Assembly (NCBI GenBank): GCA_037178975.1 | Contig: JASJZH010000005.1 | Coordinates: 5,208,001-5,272,000, forward strand | Direction: 5' to 3' | Source: Oscheius tipulae | Lineage: Eukaryota > Nematoda > Chromadorea > Rhabditida > Rhabditidae | Length of the DNA: 64,000 nt | In this document: one piece after another, positions 1 through 11,209 of the stretch | Numbering within the stretch: the stretch's first letter is position 1 | Layout: each line of letters starts with the position of its first letter | Program-made: the position numbers and the translations under genes | Notes under the pieces: model-generated | Database searches by the model: none | Seen by the model: only the letters and a program-made list of their open reading frames with translations | What the model was told of the DNA's origin: nothing

Positions 1-106
1 TGTGCATTTGGGATCGGGCTACGATACAGCCACCGGCCTCTTCGGCTCGAGTTGCCAGGATCCTGTTCACTTCCGTGTACTTGTCACTACCGAAGCCTGT
101 AATTAG

Positions 107-565
107 TTCGTGGGAGCTTTTGAACAGGAGTTGAGTGAGGAATTCTGGTCAAGAATCAAGCAACCATTTACCCGGGGTGAACTCGACGAGATTCATCTTG
201 AAGAGGGTCATGAGTTCGGACCAGGAGCTGGACTTATCCGCGTAGCTCTTGAAGCAGTAGGGCAGAAGAGCCAGAGCCTGATGTCCGCGCGAAATGAAGT
301 ACCACAGAGCGATGGTGACGCCTCGGACATTGAGACGACGATCCTTGTCACATTGACTGTATGCGTAGCCGACCTCGACAGCATTGAGAAAGACAGGACG
401 AAGGAGTATATGAGGAGTTCTCTCCCTCAGTATGCACGAGTTGTCGTCTCCTCGGGTGGAAAGGATCTAACATTCGATAAAGCTGTGTTCAAACATAAGT
501 TCTCACCTGTCCATTGTCCCAGTCATAGGCAAGAGAAGTTTCCATGGCGAATTGATGAAAAGTGA
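107..565 (+). CDS. Unrecognised coding-like exon
   Basis: An open stretch of about 150 codons follows a possible splice acceptor (aattag) and ends at a stop. It has no ATG at its start, so it would be an internal or terminal exon. A second open stretch in another frame at 2-103 (contains LGSGYDTATG) could be the preceding exon, joined across a very short intron. The composition is acidic, mixed and soluble (EEFWSRIKQPF, GELDEIHLEEG), which looks protein-like rather than random, but I recognise no family. It has no WD40 repeats, although it lies directly upstream of the last PLRG1 exon, so it is probably a different gene, cut by the window edge. The splice joins are guesses. Confidence 0.3.
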   Translation, partial: FVGAFEQELSEEFWSRIKQPFTRGELDEIHLEEGHEFGPGAGLIRVALEAVGQKSQSLMSARNEVPQSDGDASDIETTILVTLTVCVADLDSIEKDRTKEYMRSSLPQYARVVVSSGGKDLTFDKAVFKHKFSPVHCPSHRQEKFPWRIDEK

Positions 566-748
566 ACTATTCGCTTTGTTGCTCCTTAAATAGTGGTTTC
601 TCGTCAAGGCTTTCAATTACTTACAATCTTTTTCAAAGAACTTTTGAAAACTGTTTACAATCCAGAGTTTTTCGCTTTTGCTAGAAAAACAACTTCAGGA
701 ATTCCAAGTCTCACAGTAAATAAACCTTGCTTATCGCTCATTTTTCAG

Positions 749-1072
749 AATCTGGCCGGGCATAACGCCATCGTCAACTCGCTGGCCTGTAACGAAGACG
801 GCGTCCTGGTATCCGGTGGCGATAACGGGTCCATGTGCTTCTGGGACTGGCGATCTGGTTTCTGCTTCCAGCGCGTCCAATCCAAACCCCAACCGGGCTC
901 GATTGACTCGGAGGCCGGCATCTACGCGATGTGTTTCGACAAGACGGGACTGCGTTTGATCACGGCCGAGGCGGACAAGTCGATCAAGATGTACAAGGAG
1001 GACGAAGAGGCCACTGAAGAAACGCATCCGATCGTCTGGAGGCCGGAAATGTTCAGAAAGAAGAATTTCTAA
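749..1072 (+). CDS. PLRG1: PLRG1 (pleiotropic regulator 1), C-terminal exon
   Basis: The exon begins after a ttttcag acceptor and encodes the last WD40 repeats and C-terminus of PLRG1, a core subunit of the PRP19-CDC5L spliceosomal complex. Recognisable family sequence includes [45 protein letters not shown] and the terminal [13 protein letters not shown] before the stop. Only about 107 residues are present; the full protein is around 500 residues with seven WD40 repeats. The missing repeats are not visible in the 748 bp upstream, so the previous exon lies outside the window or the locus is rearranged. TANGO6 starts only 143 bp downstream on the same strand, a spacing that would fit a nematode operon. 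Confidence 0.92.
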   Translation, partial: NLAGHNAIVNSLACNEDGVLVSGGDNGSMCFWDWRSGFCFQRVQSKPQPGSIDSEAGIYAMCFDKTGLRLITAEADKSIKMYKEDEEATEETHPIVWRPEMFRKKNF

Positions 1073-1215
1073 TGTGATGTCCTCATTGTTATCCATTCTG
1101 TATATGATCTCCTCCAAGTAAACTTGCTATTTTGATCCTTTATTCGTCACAAACGAGGTTTCTCTCCGGTCTATACCTCTCCAGAAAATCTAATAAACAG
1201 CGATTTTTTTTTTCG

Positions 1216-4200
1216 ATGGCAGAAGAGCTCCAGAGCTTCCTGAAAGTGTTATCGGCAGCGGTCAGCTGCAGCCAATGTCCCGTCACGAGCTCAAAATTCG
1301 ATGTAGTGGCGGAACTGACAAAGGAAATCCAAGCCAGACTCTCTTCTTGCTCAGAAGAATGGGCTCAAAGTATTCAGGAGACTGATGAATGCTCTCCGTC
1401 GACCTCAAGAGGCGCGAACGATCCCCGAGTGCGGTTAGGCCATGTTTTGACCAAGATTTATGAACAGGTATTCGATTTTTGAACAAAAGTTAAGAAATTT
1501 AGTTGTCGAGGTGTTTGAGAAAGCTAAAGGCGGGTGGTAGGGACGAATACACTTTCCTGTCGGTGCAAGAACAGGCTCAGGTCACAGCCACGTTGGAATT
1601 TTACGTTCTGGCTCAACTGCTGCCCTATTTGGATGAAGGTGGGGGTTTTGTTCATTCCTTTCGATGAAAAAGCTGGGAAAGATGTCAACCGCTTGGGAGT
1701 ACCAACCTAGTCCTTCAGGAGTAGGAATTCCGATCAATAAGCGTTCCCAGTATGTCAAAACGTGGTCGCGGATAGATCAAGACCTAGAGTTTCGAAAAAT
1801 ACAGGTATCATTTGGTGTTTGCTGCTCACCATGTCCTCCATTCAGATCCTCCAGTTTCTTTCCACGATCCATGTCCTGATCGAATCGAATGAGACTCTTA
1901 AACTGGCAGCAGTCCGTTCAGTCCTATCAGATGTGATTTCGGCCGAAGAACAACTTATACAGTTCGGAGAGAATGGTCAGGATTGGATCAACAAGCTGCT
2001 CAATGAAGTGCCCAAAAGAGAGCTGATCGCGATCCTGATGTCCTTATCGAAATGCTACAATCGTCTGAAACCGAGTCCTCTCTGGTTTACTGTAGACTTG
2101 CCTCCATTTTGTTGTATAAGCCATTTTTAGACAGCGATTGGTACCCGTCTTTCAACAGTTCTTCGCTCTTCAGACGGCTTGTATCATTTCCTGGGAGCTT
2201 ACGACGAAGCGGGTTGGTTTTAGACTGATTTTGGGAAAGTCATCTCAAATTCAGGATCCGGTTTCTGGGACAACACGCATCTTCTCTCCAAGATAGCCCA
2301 GCAACTGGCTCTCCCGCCAAAAAGCTCCAAAGTGATGGCATACTTCGAGAAAATCCACAAAGAGTTTATCGCCATTTTGAAGACAAAAACGTATCCCGAG
2401 CGCGGAATGATCCAGCTGTACTCGTCGTTTGCTGACTCGATGACTGCGAAACAGTCTCTGGCCGGAGAGGTTTTAGTTCTAGACTTTTTGTTAAAGCCTT
2501 TTGAGGTAGTTTTTAAATTTAATTTATGCAAAAAAAGGTTAAGATCCTGCTCGACTCTTCTCCAGACTTAATATCGTGGTCTAGGGCCTTTACCGACGCT
2601 ATTTGGATGCTTGATCTCCTCTCCGACGACAAGATATATCCCAAAGTCTTGGCTAACAGTTCGCGTCTTGTTCAGGTATCTTTTTCTTGAAGATAATGAC
2701 GAATAATCCATTCCAGCTGATTCCCTTCTTCCTAGGCCTTCTAACTTCCGATAGCTTCGATTATGAGGCCGTTCCGACAGAAATCAAAAGTCTCTCGACA
2801 AAAATCCTAAAAATTCTCTCCTTCATCCTGCCAAAAGTCGAAAACGCGAGTGAACTTCTCTTCTCTTTCATCGTTTCGACGGACAGCAATTGCTATCAGC
2901 TCGTCTACAAAAAGACCCTAATTACGGTAGTCGGAGACCAAAACGATTCGAACCTCTCCATTCAACGGGTTCCTAACTCGGACAGAGAAGCCGTCCTGAT
3001 GCTTAAACTCGATGCCGTGCTGAAATATATCAAGGAGTTGGAAAAGAGCGCCGGTAGCTGTCTGATCATCGAAATTCTCTACGAAAGCGCCAAAATGTGG
3101 ACGTCGAACTCAGAACAGAGGGAAGAGCCGAGATTTGTCACGCTCGGTAGCACAATCGTTGGTAGGGGTGTTTTATCTTTTGAATCTCACCATTTGCAGA
3201 AAGCGACTGGCTGAGAATGGCCTCCCATTTGGTGGCCCTCTTCTGCTTCGAACACCTCGGCGAATGGGAAGTCGATCCGACCAATTCCTACATGTTGACA
3301 GCTCTTTCGAAGTTGATTACGGTACTTTTTTTCTGCATTTCCTAAGCTAACAGAACTCCAGATCATTCTTGATAAGGCTGTGGAATGGCTGCAGGCTAGG
3401 AAAGAAGACGACAGCTTCTTCGACGTTTCTGCAAATCTGCCCGAGGAAGAGAGTCGAATAGTCAAGGTCCAGCAGATGAGTATCCAGTTGGCTGTCGGAC
3501 TCGCTGCAGCAGTTGTGGCTGCGGGAACTGTCGAGTCGGCATCGGTCCTTTCCGAGATTCCAGCATCGCTGACAAGATTTGTAGCCGTTGCCTCAGCGGA
3601 CAAAGAACTTTCGGAGATTGTCAAAGACGCCCAGGAAGTTCTTCAACTTCTCAACATGCTCGGTCTCAAGACGGATGTACAGGTGCAGGCCGCACAGGTG
3701 GCCAGCAGAGCGTCGGTTCTTGGCAGTGACATGAAATCGTGTTATTTTGTAGAAGACCATCAGTCGACTTCCTCGAGCAGCTCCGACTCGACCTCGACGA
3801 CGAGATGGTTCCAATAAGAGGCGAGGCCCTACTCCGAGTTTCCAAGGCTCTGCGTAGGAGAGACCCAAAGGCTCTGTCCGTCTTGGAGCCATGGCTTTAT
3901 GCCAGAGTTAAAGGTTATTTTGTCTCCTTTTCTCATAAAAATCTTGCCTATAAGAGCTCGTAGCAGACCCGGACTCGTACGTCTTCCTCTCAGCCATCAA
4001 CGCTATGGCAGAAATTGCGCTCTATGACCCGAAAAAGTATCTAAACGAGCTGCTTCAGCTCTTTTCGGATCTCAGGCATGAAAAGGAACAGACTGATGCA
4101 TCTCTGATCCTTCGAGGGAACATAGCAGAGGTCATTGGGAAAGTTTTTCGGCTCTTAGGTATCATAGTGTCACGACTTAGACAGCCCAATTTAGGCGACA

Positions 4201-4720
4201 TTTCTCCAGTTTGGCTCGATCGAGCGGCCAATATTTTCCTGAACGCATTGAGAGAGAATAGCGACATCATCAGAGCGTCTTCCCTCTCGGCCTTCTCGGA
4301 TCTGGTGGCCGCTTGTAGAGGCAGAGGCTTGGAGAAGATACTCAATGAGGTACGCAAATTGGCGGATAGTACAAAATGACATGCATTACAGCTCTTCTAC
4401 GCTGTCGAGACGATAATCAGGACGGAGAAGAGCGAACTCGTCCGTCGAGCTGCCATCCATCTCATTCGACAGTGTCTCCGCTCTTGTGACAAGGATCTAC
4501 TGTCCGTACGCTCCTTTTCAAACATCATTCAATTCTACTTTAGATTCTCGGTGATCGATTGCGAGATTTACGACGAGAACTGACGCGACTCTGGAAATGG
4601 GACAAGGACCATGTCGTTCGTCTTCATGCCGAACTCTGTTTGGAAGAGATTGGTGACGGATTGAAGTCGGCTCTGGAAGATGGGCACAGACAACATCTAC
4701 GTGTAATTAGCATGAAATGA
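1216..4720 (+). CDS. TANGO6: TANGO6/RTP1-type HEAT-repeat protein (multi-exon)
   Basis: This is a multi-exon gene coding for a long alpha-helical repeat protein. The ATG at 1216 (MAEELQSFL) follows a T-rich stretch. The first introns are 1468-1502, 1639-1718 and 1805-1845. The N-terminal part contains GVGIPINKRSQY, like the GVGIP motif of TANGO6. The C-terminal third matches the RTP1 C-terminal domains: RDPKALSVLEPWL, YVFLSAINAMAEIA, IRASSLSAFSDL, SELVRRAAIHLI and DHVVRLHAELCLEEI, before a stop at 4718-4720. In yeast, Rtp1 acts in assembly and nuclear import of RNA polymerase II; animal TANGO6 was found in a Golgi organisation screen. Exon joins in the middle (2130-3400) are approximate. No signal peptide or clear transmembrane segment is visible. 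Confidence 0.85.
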
Positions 4721-4918
4721 TCTTTTCCGAGGGGAAATTGTATTTTTCATTAACATTCTATTAAAAACATACATACATACTGGGTGCCAATTCAGATCAC
4801 AGATAAAAGCTGTTTTGGTAAAATAACTTGAGCGAAAAGGGAGTAAACTAGGTTACAAGTAAAACAACAACGAGTGGAATGTTTCGTATCAAGAAAACGT
4901 ATTTTAAAGATGGAAAAA

Positions 4919-6852
4919 TCAGCGATATGGACGGTCTTCTAGGAGAGTGGCAACACTGCGCGGGAACCATCCTTTTGGGGCACTCTCCTGCCCGAACTTA
5001 TTCCCGTAGAACCAGTACTTCGTAGCCTGTGTGATGACCCATTTCTCGCCGGGAACAACCTGCAATTCTCTATGCGGAAAACAAAAAAAAGAGAAACCTT
5101 GACTCTGAGATCCTCGCTTATCGGCTGACAGAAGAACACTTTGCAGCCGAAACTGCATGAACCGAAAATTCCCCCGCGGAAATCGCCATTGATCTCGACA
5201 AGACGAGCCATTCGACGTTTGGCTTCCTTCTGGGCCAGTTGCTCCTCCTGAAAGTGGAATTATGGGTCCAGTACAGTTAAAAAAAACTAACGGTGAGGGT
5301 GAACTGATCACATGGCTCCGCGACTGGCCACCAGACGCCGTTTCCATTGGTACGACCATTCCAACTAGAGAAGAGGACCTCGTTACAGTTGCGCTTCCAG
5401 CCGAGATCGTACGGATAGAACCACTGGCTTCCGGTCTCATCGTCGTCACGTCTTCCTTGGGCTTTCTGGTCTGAAAGAAGCGCAAATGAAGCTGGACGAA
5501 GATCTCATACCGATATAATCCTCAATTCCGGTCCTGTTTTTCCAGATTCCCTTGAGCTGAAAGTAGAGAAGACCCGTCAGTCCGACCACGACTCCGAAGG
5601 CGAAAGCACTGGCTCCGACCAGAGCGATGAGAGACCAGAAAGTGATGCCGATTAGGGGTTCCGAGCCGGTCCCGAAACGCATGTACCAGACCTGAAATCG
5701 GGTTTGAATTACCACTTTCTAACTAGGGAGTCTTTTTGGAAGACACAGGTGCACAACGATTCTGCACATCTGCATATCTGTCTGCGGCCCCAAAACGACT
5801 CCCTAACAATAAAGGATAAGTGCAAAGTGCAAGTGAGAAAACGGACAACAACGGAACTGTGCATCATTTGGTGCGTGGAAAGCCAGTCCGGAAGACCGAG
5901 AGATTGGTAATAGGCGATGTTTCGAGAATATTTCTCTGCCATGGCGGTGGTTAGCTTCTAAAATAAAAGGGTGGGACACAGTGAGAACATGCGGTGTTTA
6001 GAGAGTAAGGTACCTGATGAACTAGGTGATAGGCACAGATGACGTGAACAGTCACGGCGTGGAGACATCCGATGATGGCGAAGAAAAGGAAGCGGATAAA
6101 ATAGCCGTGGTTGCGATGCCCAACACAGTTGTTTATCCAGGCTGAAAGGAGCTCTTTTTGCATATGTACAGAGAACATACGACAATGATGATCCATTTTC
6201 AATACGCAGGCATTGCACTTGGAGCAGTGATGAGATCTCGGAGCCTTGTAGCCGTTACACGGCTTGCAGAACTGCAGTTGGTCTTTGTGTTCTTCCTAAA
6301 ATAGGTTTCCAAATAACAAAAAGAGTACTCGCCTTGGGGGGGTTCCAGTTTTTCGAAATGTAGCCGCCGCCAATGAAGGAAGCCGTGAACATATTGGAGA
6401 GGGTCAGATAGTTCCACAGCATGAAGATGGAGAAGTGAATGAGACCGTCCGGCGTGGTAAACGGCCACCACATCATCATGAAATGCGTCGTCACTGCACT
6501 TATCTGAACTTTTTGTAAAAAATAGTTTAACTCCATTGCTCACGTAGCCAATAATCGAGAGAGCAATGATTGGACCCCAGTGGAACAGTCTGAAGCGTTT
6601 CTCGTCGACTACCTCTTTCGTGTCGAGTCCATGCGGCCAGTCGGGAGGTTCTACCACGATTGGAGGCCATGGCTGAACATCTACAGACATTTAAGATGTT
6701 TGGTAGGAAAGAAAGAGCTTCATACCTTTAGTTTCCGCGGACGAGACGGCGCTTTCCGAGCTGTGAGAGGATGTGGTTGCATTGGAAGTCGATTCAAAAG
6801 ATTCTGGCACTTCTTCGGCCTCGTGGGCAGTGTTCCTCTTCCGAACTGTCAT
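4919..6852 (-). CDS. ZDHHC6: ZDHHC6-type palmitoyltransferase with C-terminal SH3 domain
   Basis: This multi-exon gene encodes a DHHC S-acyltransferase. The cysteine-rich domain reads PCNGYKAPRSHHCSKC followed by KMDHHC. A short intron splits the coding sequence just after DHHC, and WINNCVGHRNH follows. The catalytic Cys of DHHC and the zinc-binding Cys/His residues are present. Four hydrophobic segments surround it, such as FFAIIGCLHAVTVHVICAY and LIALVGASAFAFGVVVGL. The C-terminal region (VVPGEKWVITQATKYWFYG ... KGWFPRSVATLL) is an SH3 fold, the hallmark of ZDHHC6, the ER enzyme that palmitoylates ER proteins such as calnexin. I chose the ATG at 6852 (MTVRKRN) because the longer open frame upstream lacks an ATG. 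The N-terminus is Ser/Glu rich. Confidence 0.9.
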
Positions 6853-7222
6853 TACAGGAGGCTGAACGGGCAAAGAAGTAAATAGACTGTCTTGGAAGGA
6901 GGGAATAACTCTCAGAACAGAAATATTGACGGAAGCTAACAAGCTAGACAAGCAGAGAATTGAAATAGTCCCAAACTTTATAATGATTACAAAACAGGAA
7001 CAAATAACCCGAAAACTGAATGAGAATGACGCTGATTATCGTGGACTCCGCCTATCGCAGCTATGTTGACTGGATTTCTCTAGACGCCGAGTTGTTGTCC
7101 TGGACAACACCTGAAATATTCATCTGTCAGACTCGAGATGCTCGAAAAAGATCTTTTTGTAGATAACAAGAAGAACTGCCTTACATTTTGAAGAGCGAGC
7201 AAGGGAGACCATTGTTTTGAGA

Positions 7223-7781
7223 TCAGTCGCGAGGATTGGCGAAGAATTCGTCTGTCCTCTTGTCCATGGTTGTTCTGGCTCGATCGAGAAGCTGCTCCTG
7301 GCGCTGGATTGCTCGATTAATATCTTCCAACTCCTAAAAACTTGACTATTAACAGCAAAACACGGGGGACCTCTTGATACTTCTGCTCCGGATAGGTGTA
7401 CTCCCACTGTAAGGCGATTCGTGTAAGTTCTGCTGTCATATCGCGGCAGCTGTCACTCCACTGCTTCACATGAACTTCTGAAGTCTCCTTGACATGTTCG
7501 GGTGTGGGTCCGGGCGGAACAGGGGTCGACTGATGAGCCAGGGCGATGATTTCTGCGTATGCTGCCATCATACCGTCTAGCGCTTTTCCCAGCTTAGATT
7601 GACGCAGCGGACCATGTTCGTTGATCTTCACCTCGGCTGCTGTAAGCTTGTAGTATTTTATCGTTGTTTTGTTCTCGTGCAAATCAAAGCAAACTCTTGA
7701 AGAAAACTTACGACTCCGAGGCTGTTCTCCGTCGTCCAGAAGTGCTCGCAGTTGTGACATACTCGGCGACGCTTCAGCCAT
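7223..7781 (-). CDS. Small coiled-coil protein, possibly Mediator subunit 22
   Basis: Three exons give a protein of roughly 140 residues starting at MAEASPSMSQL. The first intron runs from a gtaagt donor to cttacag, and the second from gtcccc to tttttag. The order of segments resembles MED22 (SURF5), a head-module subunit of the Mediator complex that links activators to RNA polymerase II: a helix KALDGMMAAYAEII, then EVHVKQWSDSC, then a terminal helix ELEDINRAIQRQEQLLDRA. The size also fits. Sequence similarity is weak by eye and no unique signature is visible, so other small coiled-coil subunits remain possible. It lies head-to-head with IMMP2L, with 234 bp between start codons. Confidence 0.5.
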
Positions 7782-8015
7782 GTTCCCTGAATCAAAACTT
7801 AGCAAAAGAACCGAACTGCAATAGTGAACTGAGAAACGGGAAAAAAAGGAATGGAAATGGCTATTTTATCTCCCGTTTGATCGAAAATTCCAAGTTCAAA
7901 GATGTACGCAATTTCGAATCTTTCCACCTACCGTATCCAAAATCCAGCCCATTAATCTTCAGCTTCTCTTCTGATGTTTTCTTCCTTTTTTCCACCTTAT
8001 CAACATCTTCCAGCA

Positions 8016-8715
8016 ATGTGGAAGTTTCTCAGACAATATACAGCCAAGGTCATAGTTGGAGGATGCGTGACAGTGACGTTTTGCGATATATTAGGTCATC
8101 CAGCGTCTGTAAATGTGAGATTTCCTTATTTGCCTCTATAAATTCTCCATTTCCAGGGAAATTCAATGCAACCGACGCTCAACGGATCTGATTCGCGCTG
8201 GTGGAAGAGAGACATCATCTGGCAGACGGCCTACGGCATCAAATGGGGAGGAAAAGGACCGAATAAGGGCGATATTGTTACTTTCACGTTAGTTTATTCT
8301 ATGTTTTTACTGTCAGAGTTTCCCAACAAAACTTGCAAAACATTTTCAGACCGCCACGAGAACCTCAAAAACGTCACATAAAACGCGTGGTGGCTCTGGA
8401 AGGAGACATGGTCCGGTAATTCCTACTATTTTCTTTGTCGAAGCACAATTTCTAGACCAAAAAGTCGCGACGTCCTGATGATCATCCCGGTCGGCGCCTA
8501 CTGGATGGAAAGTGACAATCCTGTCAGCGCGAATGACAGCAATATTTACGGACCGGTACGTTTCTTGCCGTTCTAAAGATGTAGGAATACCGAAATACAA
8601 TTAACAGCTCATAATAACTAGTGCTTCTGACAAACCAATTCAGGTGAGTCACGGACTCATTCACGGACGTGCGACACACATCATATGGCCTCCGAGTCGC
8701 TGGCAGCGATTATGA
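8016..8715 (+). CDS. IMMP2L: Mitochondrial inner membrane protease subunit 2
   Basis: The gene encodes a signal peptidase I-type serine protease of the inner mitochondrial membrane, which cleaves sorting signals from proteins of the intermembrane space. The ATG at 8016 starts [11 protein letters not shown], followed by a hydrophobic anchor ([16 protein letters not shown]). The catalytic Ser lies in GNSMQPTLN and the catalytic Lys in [12 protein letters not shown]. Other family blocks are [40 protein letters not shown] and WPPSRWQRL at the C-terminus, all close to animal IMMP2L. There are several short introns (for example after SVN and after GP). The length of about 165 to 170 residues is normal for the family. 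It converges tail-to-tail with the aldo-keto reductase gene. Confidence 0.95.
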
Positions 8716-8750
8716 ACACGTTTAACTGAGAAGACGGGTAAGATTTAGTT

Positions 8751-8756
8751 AATAAA
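8751..8756 (+). terminator. Polyadenylation signal AATAAA for IMMP2L
   Basis: A canonical AATAAA lies 36 bp after the IMMP2L stop codon. The only other gene end nearby is on the opposite strand. Confidence 0.7.
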
Positions 8757-8801
8757 TATATACTAGCTTTATATTGTTTTGGTTACCTTTTAATGAACAG
8801 A

Positions 8802-8807
8802 TTTATT
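8802..8807 (-). terminator. Polyadenylation signal for the aldo-keto reductase
   Basis: TTTATT on the plus strand (AATAAA on minus) lies 11 bp beyond the stop of the minus-strand aldo-keto reductase. The two convergent 3' ends are therefore packed into about 100 bp. Confidence 0.65.
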
Positions 8808-8817
8808 GTAATTGGCT

Positions 8818-9799
8818 CTACAAGGTTTTCCATGGATCACATCCAGGGCAAAAGGCGGTGTTACGGTCGAGGGCGAGCAGATCGCCGACATCTTCCTCTG
8901 AGAGCTTGATTTTAGCCACATCATGGAGATTTCCGTGAATTCGAGAGGGAGTAGCTGACTTGGGAACGATTCCCACTCCAGTGTTTAAAGCGAAGGCGTA
9001 CAAAATGGTCTGTGGACTGACACAGTGCTTTTTGGCAGCGCTTTGGACTGCCGTCTCGTTTAGGATCTCTTGATTTCCCCAGCAGAGACTGCTGAAGGCC
9101 TGGACAAAGATTTCCTGATGTTTGCACTGGAGACGAACGAGATCCTGGGTCAAGTAGGGCTGGTACTCGATCTGGTTGACTGCAGGAGGAATCTGAATGT
9201 TTTGGTCAAAAAGTTTAAGGAATTACATACCTTGGCATATTTCTCGATTTCGGAGAGATGGTAGTTCATAAAGTTAGAGACACCGATCGATCGGATGACA
9301 TTTCGGGTCTTGAACTCCTCTAGAACTTCCCAAACTGCTCGACGACCACGACTATTAACCTCGTGGTTGTCGTCTTTTCCAGTGTCTCTGTCTCTCGGAT
9401 AGTGGACCAGTACTAGATCGAGGTAACTGAAAAGATATATTATCCCGTTAGACTCTGTTCCTACTCTGTGCGAAGCTTGTTTAAAGATTCCTGAATGAGC
9501 TTCTTCGCTTCTCCGGCTGGATCAGCGTCTCTTGTCGGCACCTTAGTCGTGATAAAGATGTCCTCCCGCTTGAGACCGAATTCAGGAAGATACTTTTCCA
9601 GAGCAGCACCCAGCTCCGCCTCGTTTTTGTAGATGTGGGCCGTGTCAAAGAGACGATAACCAGCCTTGAGAGCTGCCCTGACCGATACATCCAGGCTTTC
9701 CTGGTCTACAATTCTCGAAGTTCCAAGACCGATTCGTGGCATTCGATGAGCGTCATTGAGGATAACATACCCACCGATCACATCATCGAACTTGGACAT
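8818..9799 (-). CDS. Aldo-keto reductase (AKR) family oxidoreductase
   Basis: This is a complete three-exon gene for an NADP(H)-dependent TIM-barrel reductase of carbonyl compounds. It starts at MSKFDDVIGGYVILN. Catalytic residues are all present: Asp and Tyr in YRLFDTAHIYKNE, Lys in FITTKVP and His in LVHYPRDR. The cofactor and barrel motifs IGVSNFMNYHLSEIEKYA, PPAVNQIEYQPYL and GIVPKSATPSRI follow in the usual order. The product is about 290 residues, slightly shorter than the usual 310 to 325 residues of animal AKRs, and ends CDPWKTL. The closest relatives are probably the nematode and protist AKR groups, but the substrate cannot be deduced. No targeting signal is visible. Confidence 0.95.
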
Positions 9800-10250
9800 G
9801 TTCTGGAAGGGAGAGTTGGTATTAATGGGTCAAAACATGCAAAAAGGCGAGCTTAGAGAACGTTTGGATTAGGAGGGTTCAATGAAAGAAGTTGAGAAAC
9901 CAGCCACAGGAGTTGTGTAGTCTGCAAAAGATGAGACAATAAAGCCTCTCTAATTCAGTGTAGGAGTATGGAGAGAAAGACAGCCAGAGAAACAATGCTT
10001 TAAATCCATTTGATAGACAAGAGTCAGAAGAATTCAGTTCCTGTCAAACAAGAGTCCTTGAGACAGGATGAAAAAGTCAGAGACCTGTTGTCAATAAAAA
10101 CTTGTTTACAGCTGAAGAAAAGACTTTAGCCCGCGAGCGCGGATTCGGCTGAACAAGTAAACAAAATTATTCCAAGGTAAAAGTCGGGAATTGCAACAAA
10201 GTTATGGAGTAGAAGCTATCAAAAGCAGTCCCGATAAACAAACGACTATA
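9800..10250. other. Intergenic, upstream of the aldo-keto reductase
   Basis: I see no coding signal here. The stretch probably holds the promoter and 5' UTR of the minus-strand reductase. It ends at the left terminal repeat of the element described next. Confidence 0.5.
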
Positions 10251-10336
10251 TATAGTGTGTTCACAAAAACAGCCAAGCGACCAGGAATCGCGGGCTTTTT
10301 TCGGCGCGGATTCAAACGGCTAAAAATTAGCTTTAA
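10251..10336 (+). repeat. Left terminal inverted repeat
   Basis: It matches the reverse complement of 10932-11017. The longest perfect block is CGACCAGGAATCGCGGGC. Confidence 0.8.
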
Positions 10337-10931
10337 GCATTTCGATCATTAAACAATTTTGTCCTTTTCCGTATCTAGTTTAAAATGTCCTCGCGTCTCT
10401 GTCTGTCTGTCTGAAGCCAATATTGCCAATTAGGGTGCACTATTTTGTGCGCACGCTAATTGTTGGCAAGTCAAGTCAGTTCGGGAGATACCTTCTTTGG
10501 GAGGACGTTGCTTCTGTCATGGTAGCTCGACTGGCGCGGAAAATGCGAACAGGGCGAAGTGAGAGAGAAGGACCAGTACAGGCTGACAGAAGGGAATAGA
10601 AACCGGGCAAAATTCAAAGGTATCAGAGGATATAACTGTCATTGTGCTCCCCAGGGACGATAGCAATACTTGGACAGGCAGTTGGGTGGAGAAATCGGAA
10701 AATAGGTTCAAAGAGTGAAAGGGAAGTGGGTTTCACTGATTAGAATAAAGTAGAAAACGACTTCTCGCTCATCTTCGTCCAAATCACTCTCCTCGGACAC
10801 TAAAGGAACATATCTTCGAGGGAATCAATACTAATATGAATATTGATCAGGGTAGTAACAAAGTTGAAGTCTTCGCGACGAATGAATTCTTCAACATAAG
10901 AAAAAAAATTTAAAAGAAGAACTCATTGAAA

Positions 10932-11017
10932 TTTAGATCAATTTTGAGCTGTTTAAATCCGCGCCAAAAATGCCCGCGATTCCTGGTCGTTTGGTTGTTT
11001 TTTGTGAACACACTATA
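10932..11017 (-). repeat. Right terminal inverted repeat
   Basis: It is the inverted partner of 10251-10336. Similarity is strong over the outer 65 bp and weaker over the inner 20 bp. Confidence 0.8.
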
Positions 11018-11132
11018 CTGCGCCGCACAGACTGCATGCTGATCACGTAAACCACGTTCTTTGAAAATCAACTAGTTTTGAGTGAATTAAAAATAGATAT
11101 AAAAGAGTTCAGTCAGTTCATGTTCATAAAAA

Positions 11133-11138
11133 TTTATT
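11133..11138 (-). terminator. Polyadenylation signal for ZPR1
   Basis: TTTATT on the plus strand, about 70 bp beyond the stop codon of minus-strand ZPR1. Confidence 0.6.
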
Positions 11139-11209
11139 TCCAAATTGGGGAATAACAATGAAAATCAACAACATACCGGACAACAATCACAAAAGGTTAT
11201 AAAGAAGAG

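Larger units (their letters stand above)
10251..11017. mobile_element. MITE-like element with about 85 bp terminal inverted repeats
   Basis: The two ends are imperfect inverted repeats. Starting at 10251 (TATAGTGTGTTCAC...) and at 11017 read on the minus strand, the same order of blocks appears: CACAAAAA, CGACCAGGAATCGCGGGC, GGCGCGGATT and AAAATT. Only scattered mismatches and single-base gaps separate them. The 0.6 kb interior has no transposase-like ORF. The repeats end in TA-rich sequence (TATA on both sides), which fits a TA target site of the Tc1/mariner type, but the exact target duplication cannot be fixed. It is most likely a non-autonomous DNA transposon sitting between the aldo-keto reductase and ZPR1. 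Confidence 0.8.

Noticed and set aside
540-565. KFPWRI segment considered as part of the PLRG1 KFPDG-type WD40 repeat
   Set aside because: The surrounding residues do not fit a WD40 repeat and the splice phase to the next exon does not match.
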